Counted from the stretch's first letter, positions 22,234 to 34,860 are shown. The stretch is DNA of 64,000 nucleotides from Hydractinia symbiolongicarpus (GCF_029227915.1 NC_079885.1:18797001-18861000); one strand, 5' to 3'. The notes: generated by a model not told the origin, from the sequence alone. Translations and numbers: made by a program.

Positions 22234-22687
22234 CTGTCAATGTACGCGTTATGCAACATTATGTGGTTGGCATGAAACAAAATTCAATGCCAGTAATTTC
22301 TATGTTAATGACAACCGCAGCGCGTCTGTGTACAAATGTATTAATTAAATGACTGGTACTTCCGTGTAATTTCGTGGCTATGCTGCGGCCAGAGGAATGG
22401 CTGTATATTAGAGACGGCTGGCAAGAATGCACAAACTAACGATGGCTGTAAAATGGTTGACAATGAATTTTACGAGGAATATATCAAGGGCTGACAATGA
22501 TTCATTGCAAATTTGATTAGAGAAACAAGAATGCCAGAGTTAAATGTACCTATTAGTAGCATGTCGCAAGCCATGTTACGAAATCCACTTTTATTGGGAA
22601 CAGATTTGTCGGTTTTCAGGAATCGCATGCCACTGGGTAGTTTCTCCACTTTAGTAGACTTGTTCTCAACTAAGATTAACAACACAT

Positions 22688-22760
22688 CGATCACGATGGG
22701 ACTCGAACCCACAATCTTCCGATTCGAAGTCGGACGCCTTATCCATTTGGCCACGCGATC
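22688..22760 (-). tRNA. trnR-ucg: tRNA-Arg(UCG), T13A
   Basis: Only T13A, at the end of the D stem. Confidence 0.87.
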
Positions 22761-23215
22761 ATATCAACGTACACGTTACGCAACAAAATTTGGTTAGTAT
22801 AAAACAACACTCATTCGTCAATAATTTCTATGTTAATGACAACCCTAGCGCGTCTGTGCACAAATGCTTCAATTAATTGACTGGTTCCTCCAGGTAATTT
22901 CAAAGCCATGCCGCAGCCAGAGGAAATGCTGTATATTAGCGATGGCTGGTAAGAATGCACAAACTAACGATGGCTGTAAAGTGGTTGACAATGGATTTTA
23001 CGAGGAATATATCCAGGGCTGACAATGATTCATTGTAAATTTGATTAGAGAAACAAGAATGCCAGTGTTAAATGTACCTATTAGTAGCATGTCGCAGGCC
23101 ATGTTACGAAATTCACTTTTATTGGGAACAGATTTGTCAATTTTTAGAAAGCGCATGCCACTGGGTAGTTGTTCCACTTTAGTAGACCTGTTCTGAACTA
23201 AGATTAACAACACAT

Positions 23216-23288
23216 CGATCACGATGGGACTCGGACCCACAATCTTCCAATTCGAAGTCGGACGCCTTATCCATTAGGCCACGCGATC
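23216..23288 (-). tRNA. trnR-ucg: tRNA-Arg(UCG), B-box variant
   Basis: Same two changes as 22161 (T55C, C40T). Confidence 0.78.
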
Positions 23289-23742
23289 CTGTCAATGTAC
23301 GCGTTACGCAACATTATGTGGTTGGCATGAAACAAAATTCAATGCCAGTAATTTCTATGTTAATGACAACCACAGCGCGTCTGTGTACAAATGTGTTAAT
23401 TAAATGACTGGTACTTCCGTGTAATTTCGTGGCTATGCTGCGGCCAGAGGAATGGCTGTATATTAGAGACGGCTGGCAAGAATGCACAAACTAACGATGG
23501 CTGTAAAATGGTTGACAATGAATTTTACGAGGAATATATCAAGGGCTGACAATGATTCATTGCAAATTTGATTAGAGAAACAAGAATGCCAGAGTTAAAT
23601 GTACCTATTAGTAGCATGTCGCAAGCCATGTTACGAAATCCACTTTTATTGGGAACAGATTTGTCGGTTTTCAGGAATCGCATGCCACTGGGTAGTTTCT
23701 CCACTTTAGTAGACTTGTTCTCAACTAAGATTAACAACACAA

Positions 23743-23815
23743 CGATCACGATGGGACTCGAACCCACAATCTTCCGATTCGAATTCAGACGCCTTATCCA
23801 TTTGGCCACGCGATC
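23743..23815 (-). tRNA. trnR-ucg: tRNA-Arg(UCG), C29T, C32A, T13A
   Basis: C29T gives a U-G pair in the anticodon stem; T13A opens the last D-stem pair. Confidence 0.82.
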
Positions 23816-24267
23816 ATATCAACGTACACGTTACGCAACAAAATTTGGTTAGTATAAAACAAAATTCAATGCCAGTAATTTCTATGTTAATGACAACCGC
23901 AGCGCGTCTGTGTACAAATGTGTTAATTAAATGACTGGTACTTCCTTAATTTCGTGGCTATGCTGCGGCCAGAGGAATGGCTGTATATTAGAGACGGCTG
24001 GCAAGAATGCACAAACTAACGATGGCTGTAAAATGGTTGACAATGAATTTTACGAGGAATATATCAAGGGCTGACAATGATTCATTGCAAATTTGATTAG
24101 AGAAACAAGAATGCCAGAGTTAAATGTACCTATTAGTAGCATGTCGCAAGCCATGTTACGAAATCCACTTTTATTGGGAACAGATTTGTCGGTTTTCAGG
24201 AATCGCATGCCACTGGGTAGTTTCTCCACTTTAGTAGACTTGTTCTCAACTAAGATTAACAACACAT

Positions 24268-24340
24268 CGATCACGATGGGACTCGAACCCACAATCTTCC
24301 GATTCGAATTCAGACGCCTTATCCATTTGGCCACGCGATC
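24268..24340 (-). tRNA. trnR-ucg: tRNA-Arg(UCG), C29T, C32A, T13A
   Basis: Same variant set as 23743, in the adjacent unit. Confidence 0.82.
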
Positions 24341-24794
24341 ATATCAACGTACACGTTACGCAACAATATGTGGTTGGCATCAAACAAAGTTCAATGCCAG
24401 TAATTTCTATGTTAATGACAACCGCAGCGCGTCTGTGTACAAATGTGTTAATTAAATGACTGGTACTTCCGTGTAATTTCGTGGCTATGCTGCGGCCAGA
24501 GGAATTGCTGTATATTAGAGACGGCTGGCAAGAATGCACAAACTAACGATGGCTGTAAAATGGTTGACAATGAATTTTACGAGGAATATATCAAGGGCTG
24601 ACAATGATTCATTGCAAATTTGATTAGAGAAACAAGAATACCAGAGTTAGATGTACCTATTAGTAGCAAGTCGCAAGCCATGTTACGAAATTCACTTTCA
24701 TTGGGAACAGATTTGTCAATTCTTAGAAAGCGCATGCCACTGGGTAGTTGTTCCACTTTAGTAGACTTGTTCCTAACTAAGATTAACAGCACAT

Positions 24795-24867
24795 CAATCA
24801 CGATGGGACTCGAACCCACAATCTTCCGATTCGAAGTTAGACGCCTTATCCATTAGGCCAGGCGATC
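24795..24867 (-). pseudogene. trnR-ucg: tRNA-Arg(UCG), degenerate stems
   Basis: C72T (G-U at the end of the acceptor), G7C (7:66 mismatch), and C29T with G30A (30:40 mismatch). Probably inactive. Confidence 0.7.
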
Positions 24868-25321
24868 ATGTCAATCTACGCGTTACGCAACAATATCTGG
24901 TTGGCATCAAACAAAGTTCAATGCCAGTAATTTCTATGTTAATGACAACCCTAGCGCGTCTGTGTACAAATGTTTTAATTAATTGACTGGTTCCTCCGTG
25001 TAATTTCAAAGCTATGCCGCAGCCAGAGGAAATGCTGTATATTAGCGACGGCTGGCAAGAATGCACAAACTAACGATGGATGTAAAATGGTTGACAACAA
25101 ATTTTACGAGGAATATACCAAGGGCTGACAATGATTCATTGCAAATTTGATTAGAGAAACAAGAATGCCAGAGTTATATGTACTTATTAGTAGCATTTCG
25201 CAAGCCATGCTACGAAATTCACATTTATTGGGAAAAGATTTGTCGGTTTTCAGGAATCGCATGCCACTGGGTAGTTTCTCCACTTTAGTAGACTTGTTCT
25301 CAACTAAGATTAACAACAGAT

Positions 25322-25394
25322 CGATCACGATGGGACTCGAACCCACAATCTTCCGATTCGAATTCGGACGCCTTATCCATTAGGCCACGCGATC
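25322..25394 (-). tRNA. trnR-ucg: tRNA-Arg(UCG), C32A
   Basis: Only C32A; all stems intact. Confidence 0.91.
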
Positions 25395-25849
25395 ATATCA
25401 ACGTACACGTTACGCAACAAAATTTGGTTAGTATAAAACAAAACTCATTCGTCAATAATTTCTATGTTAATGACAACCGTAGCGCGTCTGTGTACAAATG
25501 TGTTAATTAATTTACTGGTTCCTCCGTGTAATTTCATGGCTCTGCTGCGGCCAGAGGAGTTGCTGTATGTTAGCGACAGCTGGCATGAATGTAAAACTAA
25601 CGATGGCTGTAAAATGGTTGACAATGAATTTTACGAGGAATATTTCAAGGGCTGACAACGATTTATTGGATATTTGTAGAGCAAAAACAAGAATGCGAGT
25701 ATTAAATGTTTTTATAGGTAGCATGTCACAAGCCATGTTACGAAACTGACTTTAATTGGGAACAAATTTGTTAATTTTTAGAAAGGGCATGCCACTGGGT
25801 AGTTGTTCCACTTTAGTAGACCTGTTCTGAACTAAGATTAACAATACAT

Positions 25850-25922
25850 CGATCACGATGGGATTCGAACCCACAATCTTCCAATTCGAAGTCGGACGAC
25901 TTATCCCTTAGGCGACGCGATC
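25850..25922 (-). pseudogene. trnR-ucg: tRNA-Arg(UCG), D-arm damaged
   Basis: G24T (mismatch with C11), G9C, T16G, C40T and G59A. The A box is degraded (TCGCCTAAGGG). Confidence 0.72.
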
Positions 25923-26376
25923 ATGTCAATGTACGCGTTACGCAACAATATTTGGTTGGCATCAAACAAAATTCAATGCCAGTAATTTCTATGTTAATGA
26001 CAACCGCAGCGCGTCTGTGTACAAATGTGTTAATTAAATGACTGGTACTTCCGTGTAACTTCGTGGCTATGCTGCGGCCAGAGGAATTGCTGTATATTAG
26101 AGACGGCTGGCAAGAATGCACAAACTAACGATGGCTGTAAAATGGTTGACAATGAATTTTACGAGGAATATATCAAGGGCTGACAATGAATCACTGTAAA
26201 TATGATTAGAGAAACAAAAATGCCAGTATTAAATGTACTTAATAGTAGCATGTCACAATCCATTTTACGAAATCCAGTTTTATTGGGAACAGATTTGTCA
26301 ACTTTAAAGAAGCGCATGGCGCTGGGAATTCTTTCCACTTTAGTAGACTTGTTCTCAAATAAGATTAACAACACAT

Positions 26377-26449
26377 CGATCACGATGAGACTCGAACCCA
26401 CAATCTTGCGATTCGAAGTCGGACGCCTTATCCATTAGGCCACGCGATC
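26377..26449 (-). tRNA. trnR-ucg: tRNA-Arg(UCG), anticodon-stem mismatch
   Basis: G42C creates a C28-C42 mismatch and C62T a G-U in the T stem. Borderline. Confidence 0.72.
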
Positions 26450-26902
26450 ACATCAACGTACGCGTTATGCAACAATATCTGGTTGGCATCAAACAAAGTT
26501 CAATGCCAGTAATTTCTATGTTAATGACAACCGCAGCGCGTCTCTGTACAAATGTGTTAATTAATTGACTGGTACCTCCATGTAATTTCGTGGCTATGCT
26601 GCGGCCAGAGGAATTGCTGTATATTAGAGACGGCTGGCAAGAATGCACAAACTAACGATGGCTGTAAAATTGTTGACAATGAATTTTACGAGGAATATTT
26701 CAAGGGCTGGCAACGATTCATTGAAATATGATTAGAGAAACGAGAATGCAAGTATTAAATGTTTTTATAGGTAGCATGTCACAAGCCATGTTACGAAATT
26801 GACTTTAATTGGGAACAGATTTGTCAATTTTTAGAAAGCGCATGCCACTGGGTAGTTGTTCCACTTTAGTAGACCTTTTCTGAACTAAAATTAACAACAC
26901 AT

Positions 26903-26975
26903 CAATCACGATGGGATTCGAACCCACAAGCTTCCGATTCGAAGTCGGACGCCTTGTCTATTAGGCCACGCGATC
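26903..26975 (-). tRNA. trnR-ucg: tRNA-Arg(UCG), multiple loop changes, T4 terminator
   Basis: C72T, G59A, A46C, G18A and T20C. Loss of invariant G18 weakens the elbow. A T4 run lies 12 to 15 nt past the gene. Confidence 0.68.
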
Positions 26976-27421
26976 ACATCAACGTACGCGTTATGCAACA
27001 ATATCTGGTTGGCATCAAACAAAGTTCAATGCCAGTAATTTCTATGTTAATGACAACCGCAGCGCGTCTCTGTACAAATGTGTTAATTAATTGACTGGTA
27101 CCTCCATGTAATTTCGTGGCTATGCTGCGGCCAGAGGAATTGCTGTATGTTAGCGACAGCTGGCAAGAATGTAAAACTAACGATGGCTGTAAAATGGTTG
27201 ACAATGAATTTTACTTGGAATATTTCAAGGGCTGGCAACGATTCATTGAAATATGATTGGAGAAACAAGAATGCCAGAATTAAATGTTTTTATAGGTAGC
27301 ATGTCACAAGCCATGTTACGAAATTGACTTTAATTGGGAACAGATTTGTCAATTTTTAGAAAGCGCATGCCACTGGGTAGTTGTTCCACTTTAGTAGACC
27401 TGTTCTGAACTAAGAACACAT

Positions 27422-27494
27422 CGATCAGGATGGGACTCGAACCCACAATCTTCCGATTCGAAATCGGACGAACTATACATTAGGGCACGCGATC
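27422..27494 (-). pseudogene. trnR-ucg: tRNA-Arg(UCG) pseudogene, D stem lost
   Basis: G10C, A22G, G23T and G24T destroy the D stem; G67C breaks 6:67; C32T. Six bases of the 3' flank (ATTAAC) are also missing. Confidence 0.85.
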
Positions 27495-27948
27495 ATAACA
27501 ACGGACACGTTACCCAACAAAATTTGGTGGGAGTAAAACAAAACTCATTCACCAATAATTTCTATGTTAATGACAACCGTAGCGCGTCTGTGTACAAATG
27601 TGTTAATTAAATTACTGGTTCCTCCGTGTAATTTCATGGCTCTGCTGCGGCCAGAGGAGTTGCTGTATGTTAGCGGCAGCTGGCAAGAATGTAAAACTAA
27701 CGATGGCTGTAAAATGGTTGACAATGATTTATACGAGCAATTTTTCAGGGGCTGACAACGGTTCAATGAATATTTTATTAGAAAAACAAGAATCCCAGGG
27801 TTAAATGTACCTATTAGTAACATGTCGCAAGCCATGTTACGAAATCCTCTTTTATTGGGAACAGATTTGTCAATTTTTAGAAATCGCATGCCACTGTGTA
27901 GTTGTTCCACTTTAGTAGACCTGTTCTGAACTAAAATTAACAACACAT

Positions 27949-28021
27949 CGATCACGATGAGATTCGAACCCACAATCTTCCAATTCGAAGTCGGACGCCT
28001 TATCCCTTAGGCCACGCGATC
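27949..28021 (-). tRNA. trnR-ucg: tRNA-Arg(UCG), T4 terminator
   Basis: C62T, G59A, C40T (two G-U pairs) and T16G; folds. T4 run just downstream. Confidence 0.83.
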
Positions 28022-28474
28022 ATGTCAATGCACGCGTTACGCAACAATATTTGGTTGGCATCAAACAAAATTCAATGCCAGTAATTTCTATGTTAATGAC
28101 AACCGCAGCGCGTCTGTGTACAAATGTGTTAATTAAATGACTGGTACTTCCGTGTAACTTCGTGGCTATGCTGCGGCCAGAGGAATTGCTGTATATTAGA
28201 GACGGCTGGCAAGAATGCACAAACTAACGATGGCTGTAAAATGGTTGACAATGAATTTTACGAGGAATATATCAAGGGCTGACAATGATTCACTGTAAAT
28301 ATGATTAGAGAAACAAAAATGCCAGTATTGAATGTACTTAATAGTAGCATGTCACAACCATTTTACGAAATCCAGTTTTATTGGGAACAGATTTGTCAAC
28401 TTTAAAGAAGCGCGTGGCGCTGGGAATTCTTTCCACTTTAGTAGACTTGTTCTCAAATAAGATTAACAACACAT

Positions 28475-28547
28475 CAATCACGATGGGACTCGAACCCACA
28501 ATCTTCCGATTCGAAGTTAGACGCCTTATCCATTAGGCCAGGCGATC
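28475..28547 (-). pseudogene. trnR-ucg: tRNA-Arg(UCG), degenerate stems
   Basis: Duplicate of 24795 and first locus of the second 3,680-bp block. Confidence 0.7.
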
Positions 28548-29001
28548 ATGTCAATCTACGCGTTACGCAACAATATCTGGTTGGCATCAAACAAAGTTCA
28601 ATGCCAGTAATTTCTATGTTAATGACAACCCTAGCGCGTCTGTGTACAAATGTTTTAATTAATTGACTGGTTCCTCCGTGTAATTTCAAAGCTATGCCGC
28701 AGCCAGAGGAAATGCTGTATATTAGCGACGGCTGGCAAGAATGCACAAACTAACGATGGATGTAAAATGGTTGACAACAAATTTTACGAGGAATATACCA
28801 AGGGCTGACAATGATTCATTGCAAATTTGATTAGAGAAACAAGAATGCCAGAGTTATATGTACTTATTAGTAGCATTTCGCAAGCCATGCTACGAAATTC
28901 ACATTTATTGGGAAAAGATTTGTCGGTTTTCAGGAATCGCATGCCACTGGGTAGTTTCTCCACTTTAGTAGACTTGTTCTCAACTAAGATTAACAACAGA
29001 T

Positions 29002-29074
29002 CGATCACGATGGGACTCGAACCCACAATCTTCCGATTCGAATTCGGACGCCTTATCCATTAGGCCACGCGATC
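29002..29074 (-). tRNA. trnR-ucg: tRNA-Arg(UCG), C32A
   Basis: Duplicate of 25322. Confidence 0.91.
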
Positions 29075-29529
29075 ATATCAACGTACACGTTACGCAACAA
29101 AATTTGGTTAGTATAAAACAAAACTCATTCGTCAATAATTTCTATGTTAATGACAACCGTAGCGCGTCTGTGTACAAATGTGTTAATTAATTTACTGGTT
29201 CCTCCGTGTAATTTCATGGCTCTGCTGCGGCCAGAGGAGTTGCTGTATGTTAGCGACAGCTGGCATGAATGTAAAACTAACGATGGCTGTAAAATGGTTG
29301 ACAATGAATTTTACGAGGAATATTTCAAGGGCTGACAACGATTTATTGGATATTTGTAGAGCAAAAACAAGAATGCGAGTATTAAATGTTTTTATAGGTA
29401 GCATGTCACAAGCCATGTTACGAAACTGACTTTAATTGGGAACAAATTTGTTAATTTTTAGAAAGGGCATGCCACTGGGTAGTTGTTCCACTTTAGTAGA
29501 CCTGTTCTGAACTAAGATTAACAATACAT

Positions 29530-29602
29530 CGATCACGATGGAATTCGAACCCACAATCTTCCAATTCGAAGTCGGACGACTTATCCCTTAGGCGACGCGA
29601 TC
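29530..29602 (-). pseudogene. trnR-ucg: tRNA-Arg(UCG), D-arm damaged
   Basis: Duplicate of 25850 with the further change C61T in the T stem, private to this copy. Confidence 0.72.
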
Positions 29603-30056
29603 ATGTCAATGTACGCGTTACGCAACAATATTTGGTTGGCATCAAACAAAATTCAATGCCAGTAATTTCTATGTTAATGACAACCGCAGCGCGTCTGTGT
29701 ACAAATGTGTTAATTAAATGACTGGTACTTCCGTGTAACTTCGTGGCTATGCTGCGGCCAGAGGAATTGCTGTATATTAGAGACGGCTGGCAAGAATGCA
29801 CAAACTAACGATGGCTGTAAAATGGTTGACAATGAATTTTACGAGGAATATATCAAGGGCTGACAATGAATCACTGTAAATATGATTAGAGAAACAAAAA
29901 TGCCAGTATTAAATGTACTTAATAGTAGCATGTCACAATCCATTTTACGAAATCCAGTTTTATTGGGAACAGATTTGTCAACTTTAAAGAAGCGCATGGC
30001 GCTGGGAATTCTTTCCACTTTAGTAGACTTGTTCTCAAATAAGATTAACAACACAT

Positions 30057-30129
30057 CGATCACGATGAGACTCGAACCCACAATCTTGCGATTCGAAGTC
30101 GGACGCCTTATCCATTAGGCCACGCGATC
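30057..30129 (-). tRNA. trnR-ucg: tRNA-Arg(UCG), anticodon-stem mismatch
   Basis: Duplicate of 26377. Confidence 0.72.
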
Positions 30130-30582
30130 ACATCAACGTACGCGTTATGCAACAATATCTGGTTGGCATCAAACAAAGTTCAATGCCAGTAATTTCTATG
30201 TTAATGACAACCGCAGCGCGTCTCTGTACAAATGTGTTAATTAATTGACTGGTACCTCCATGTAATTTCGTGGCTATGCTGCGGCCAGAGGAATTGCTGT
30301 ATATTAGAGACGGCTGGCAAGAATGCACAAACTAACGATGGCTGTAAAATTGTTGACAATGAATTTTACGAGGAATATTTCAAGGGCTGGCAACGATTCA
30401 TTGAAATATGATTAGAGAAACGAGAATGCAAGTATTAAATGTTTTTATAGGTAGCATGTCACAAGCCATGTTACGAAATTGACTTTAATTGGGAACAGAT
30501 TTGTCAATTTTTAGAAAGCGCATGCCACTGGGTAGTTGTTCCACTTTAGTAGACCTTTTCTGAACTAAAATTAACAACACAT

Positions 30583-30655
30583 CGATCACGATGGGATTCG
30601 AACCCACAAGCTTCCGATTCGAAGTCGGACGCCTTGTCTATTAGGCCACGCGATC
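30583..30655 (-). tRNA. trnR-ucg: tRNA-Arg(UCG), loop changes, T4 terminator
   Basis: Duplicate of 26903 but with the majority C72. G18A remains. Confidence 0.7.
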
Positions 30656-31101
30656 ACATCAACGTACGCGTTATGCAACAATATCTGGTTGGCATCAAAC
30701 AAAGTTCAATGCCAGTAATTTCTATGTTAATGACAACCGCAGCGCGTCTCTGTACAAATGTGTTAATTAATTGACTGGTACCTCCATGTAATTTCGTGGC
30801 TATGCTGCGGCCAGAGGAATTGCTGTATGTTAGCGACAGCTGGCAAGAATGTAAAACTAACGATGGCTGTAAAATGGTTGACAATGAATTTTACTTGGAA
30901 TATTTCAAGGGCTGGCAACGATTCATTGAAATATGATTGGAGAAACAAGAATGCCAGAATTAAATGTTTTTATAGGTAGCATGTCACACGCCATGTTACG
31001 AAATTGACTTTAATTGGGAACAGATTTGTCAATTTTTAGAAAGCGCATGCCACTGGGTAGTTGTTCCACTTTAGTAGACCTGTTCTGAACTAAGAACACA
31101 T

Positions 31102-31174
31102 CGATCAGGATGGGACTCGAACCCACAATCTTCCGATTCGAAATCGGACGAACTATACATTAGGGCACGCGATC
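31102..31174 (-). pseudogene. trnR-ucg: tRNA-Arg(UCG) pseudogene, D stem lost
   Basis: Duplicate of 27422. Confidence 0.85.
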
Positions 31175-31628
31175 ATAACAACGGACACGTTACCCAACAA
31201 AATTTGGTGGGAGTAAAACAAAACTCATTCACCAATAATTTCTATGTTAATGACAACCGTAGCGCGTCTGTGTACAAATGTGTTAATTAAATTACTGGTT
31301 CCTCCGTGTAATTTCATGGCTCTGCTGCGGCCAGAGGAGTTGCTGTATGTTAGCGGCAGCTGGCAAGAATGTAAAACTAACGATGGCTGTAAAATGGTTG
31401 ACAATGATTTATACGAGCAATTTTTCAGGGGCTGACAACGGTTCAATGAATATTTTATTAGAAAAACAAGAATCCCAGGGTTAAATGTACCTATTAGTAA
31501 CATGTCGCAAGCCATGTTACGAAATCCTCTTTTATTGGGAACAGATTTGTCAATTTTTAGAAATCGCATGCCACTGTGTAGTTGTTCCACTTTAGTAGAC
31601 CTGTTCTGAACTAAAATTAACAACACAT

Positions 31629-31701
31629 CGATCACGATGAGATTCGAACCCACAATCTTCCAATTCGAAGTCGGACGCCTTATCCCTTAGGCCACGCGAT
31701 C
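31629..31701 (-). tRNA. trnR-ucg: tRNA-Arg(UCG), T4 terminator
   Basis: Duplicate of 27949. Confidence 0.83.
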
Positions 31702-32154
31702 ATGTCAATGCACGCGTTACGCAACAATATTTGGTTGGCATCAAACAAAATTCGATGCCAGTAATTTCTATGTTAATGACAACCGCAGCGCGTCTGTGTA
31801 CAAATGTGTTAATTAAATGACTGGTACTTCCGTGTAACTTCGTGGCTATGCTGCGGCCAGAGGAATTGCTGTATATTAGAGACGGCTGGCAAGAATGCAC
31901 AAACTAACGATGGCTGTAAAATGGTTGACAATGAATTTTACGAGGAATATATCAAGGGCTGACAATGATTCACTGTAAATATGATTAGAGAAACAAAAAT
32001 GCCAGTATTGAATGTACTTAATAGTAGCATGTCACAACCATTTTACGAAATCCAGTTTTATTGGGAACAGATTTGTCAACTTTAAAGAAGCGCATGGCGC
32101 TGGGAATTCTTTCCACTTTAGTAGACTTGTTCTCAAATAAGATTAACAACACAT

Positions 32155-32227
32155 CGATCACGATGAGACTCGAACCCACAATCTTGCGATTCGAAGTCGG
32201 ACGCCTTATCCATTAGGCCACGCGATC
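32155..32227 (-). tRNA. trnR-ucg: tRNA-Arg(UCG), anticodon-stem mismatch
   Basis: Same variants as 26377 (G42C, C62T); first locus after the 3,680-bp duplication. Confidence 0.72.
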
Positions 32228-32681
32228 ATGTCAATGTACGCGTTATGCAACAATATCTGGTTGACAGCAAACAAAGTTCAATGCCAGTAATTTCTATGTT
32301 AATGACAATCCTAGCGCGTCTGTGCACAAATGTTTTAATTAATTGACTGGTTCCTTCAGGTAATTTGAAAGCCATGCCGCAGCCAGAGGAAATGCTGTAT
32401 ATTAGCGATGGCTGGCAAGAATGCACAAACTAACGATGACTGTAAAATGGTTGACAATGATACTTACGAGGAATATATCAAGGGCTGACAATGATTCATT
32501 GTAAAATTGATTAGAGAAACAAGAATGCCAGTGTTAAATGTGCCTATTAGCAGCATGTCGCAAGCCATCTTACGAAATTCACTTTTATTGGGAACAGATT
32601 TGTTAATTTTTAGAAAGCGCATGCCACTGGGCAGTTGTTCCACTTTAGTAGACCTGTTCTGAACTAAAATTAACAACACAT

Positions 32682-32754
32682 CGATCACGATGGGATTCGA
32701 ACCCACAATCTTCCGATTCGAAGTCGGACGCCTTATCTATTAGGCCACGCGATC
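32682..32754 (-). tRNA. trnR-ucg: tRNA-Arg(UCG), G18A, T4 terminator
   Basis: G59A and G18A; stems intact; T4 run downstream. Confidence 0.8.
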
Positions 32755-33209
32755 ATATCAACGTACGCGTTACGCAACAATGTCTGGTTAGCATAAAACA
32801 AAGTTCAATGCCAGTAATCTCTATGTTAATGACAACCGCAGCGCGTCTGTGTACAAATGTGTTAATTAATTGACTGGTACCTCCATGTAATTTCGTGGCT
32901 TTGCTGCGGCCAGAGGAATTGCGGTATCTTAGCGATAGGCTGGCAAGAATGCACAAACTAACGATGGCTGTAAAACGGTTGACAATGAATTTTACGAGGA
33001 ATATTTCAAGGGCTCGCAACGATTCACTGTAAATATGATTAGAGAAACAAGAATGCCAGTATTAAATGTACTTAATAGTAGCATGTCACAAGCCATGTTA
33101 CGAAATCCAGTTTTATTGGAAACAGATTTGTCAATTTTAAAGAAGCGCGTGGCGCTGGGAATTCTTTCCACTTTAGTAGACTTGTTCTCAACTAAGATTA
33201 ACAATACGT

Positions 33210-33281
33210 CGACCACAATGTAACTCGACCCACAATCGTCCGATTCAAAGTCGGACGCCCTATCCATTAGGCCACCCGATC
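33210..33281 (-). pseudogene. 72-nt tRNA pseudogene with UUG anticodon
   Basis: Belongs to the T-loop-deleted subfamily (GGGTCGAG), with GACC acceptor changes and a 6:67 mismatch, and also has C35T. The T stem is broken by GTAACTCG for GGGACTCG. Confidence 0.82.
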
Positions 33282-33735
33282 ATATCAACGTACACGTTAC
33301 GCAACAAAATTTGGTTGGAATAAAACAAAACTCATTCGCCGATAATTTCTATGTTAATGACAACGGTAGCGCGTCTGTGTACAAATGTGTTAATTAATTT
33401 ACTGGTTCCCCTGTGTAATTTCATGGCTCTGCTGCGGCCAGAGGAATTGCTGTATGTTAGCGACAGCTGGCAAGAGTGTGAAACTAACGATGGCTGTAAA
33501 ATGGTTTACAATGAATTATACGAGGAATTTTTCAGGGGCTGACAACGATTCATTGGATATTCGATTGGAAAAACAAGAGTGCGAGTAATAAATGTTTTTA
33601 TTGGTAGCATGTCATAAGCCATGTTAGGAAATTCACTTTTATTGGGAACAGATTTGTCAATTTTTAGAAAGCGCATGCCACTGGGTACTTGTTCCACCTT
33701 AGTAGACCTGTTCTGAACTAAGATTAACAACACAT

Positions 33736-33808
33736 CGATCACAATGAGACTCGTACCCACAATCTTCCGATTCGAAGTCGGATGCCTTATCCATTAGGCC
33801 CCGCGATC
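33736..33808 (-). pseudogene. trnR-ucg: tRNA-Arg(UCG), core positions lost
   Basis: C66T, C62T, T55A, G26A and T8G. Both T8 and T55 are near-invariant. Confidence 0.75.
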
Positions 33809-34260
33809 ACATCAACGTTCGCGTTACGCAGCATAATCTGGTTGGCATCAAACAAAGCTCAATACCAGAAATTTCTATGTTAATGACAACCCTAGCCCGT
33901 CTGTGTACAAATGTTTTAATTAATTGACTGGTTCCTCCGTGTAATTTCATGGCTCTGCTGCGGCCAGAGGAATTGCTGTATGTTAGCGACAGCTGGCAAG
34001 AATGTAAAACTAACGATGGCTGTAAAATGGTTGACAATGAATTTTACTTGGAATATTTCAAGGGCTGGCAACGATTCATTGAAATATGATTAGAGAAACA
34101 AGAATGCCAGTATTAAATGTTTTTATAGGTAGCTTGTCACAAGCCATGTTACGAAATTGACTTTAATTGGGAGCAGATTTGTCAATGTTTAGAAAGCGCA
34201 TGCCACTGGGTAGTTGTTCCACTTTAGTAGACCTGTTCCGAACTAAAATTAACAACACAT

Positions 34261-34333
34261 CGATCGCGATGGGACTCGAACCCACAATCTTCCGATTCGA
34301 TGTCGGACGCCTTATCCATTAGGCCACGCGATC
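34261..34333 (-). tRNA. trnR-ucg: tRNA-Arg(UCG), U33 replaced by A
   Basis: T33A next to the anticodon; U33 is almost universal and makes the U-turn. T68C turns the 5:68 G-U into G-C. T4 terminator present. Transcribed perhaps, but decoding is doubtful. Confidence 0.75.
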
Positions 34334-34787
34334 ATATCAACGTACATGTTACGCAACAAAAATTGGTTGGAATAAAACAAAACTCATTCGCCAATAATTT
34401 CTATGTTAATGACAACCGTGGCGCACCTGTGTACAAATGTGTTACATAATTTACTGGTTCCTCCGTGTAATTTCATGGCTCTGCTGCGGCCAGAGAAATT
34501 GCTCTATGTTACCGACAGCTGGCAACCATGTAAAACTAACGATGGCTGTATAATGGTTTACAATGAATTATACGAGGAATTTTTCAGGGGCTGACAACGA
34601 TTCATTGGATATTTGACTAGAAAAACAAGAATGCGAGTATTAAATGTTTTTAAAGGTAGCATGTGACAAGCCATGTTACGAAATTGACTTTAATTGGGAA
34701 CAGATTTGTCAATTTTTAGAAAGCGCATGCCACTGGGTAGTTGTTCCACTTTAGTAGACCTGTTCCGAACTAAAATTAACAACACAT

Positions 34788-34860
34788 CGATCGCGATGGG
34801 ACTCGAACCCACAATCTTCCGATTCGATGTCGGACGCCTTATCCATTAGGCCACGCGATC
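34788..34860 (-). tRNA. trnR-ucg: tRNA-Arg(UCG), U33 replaced by A
   Basis: Same variants as 34261, in the twin unit. Confidence 0.75.

Larger units (their letters stand above)
24791..28470. repeat. 3,680-bp higher-order block, copy 1 (seven tRNA units)
   Basis: Seven units with distinct private variants. The whole series recurs in order immediately to the right. Both boundaries lie at the 3' end of a tRNA gene. Confidence 0.92.
28471..32150. repeat. 3,680-bp higher-order block, copy 2
   Basis: Tandem duplicate of 24791-28470 with only a few differences that I see (for example near 29537, 30586, 30986, 31754 and 32094), so it is recent. Confidence 0.92.
29390..34700. repeat. 5.3-kb block repeated 15,266 bases to the right, copy 1
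   Basis: About ten consecutive units match 44656-49966 in order and private variants, including the UUG pseudogene at 33210 and the U33A gene at 34261. Ends are approximate. Confidence 0.85.

Noticed and set aside
27545-27973. 142-codon minus-strand frame, repeated at 31225, 46491 and 61233
   Set aside because: Starts in the T arm of a tRNA and lies antisense to the partly open + frame; complementary frames often open together. No recognisable domain.
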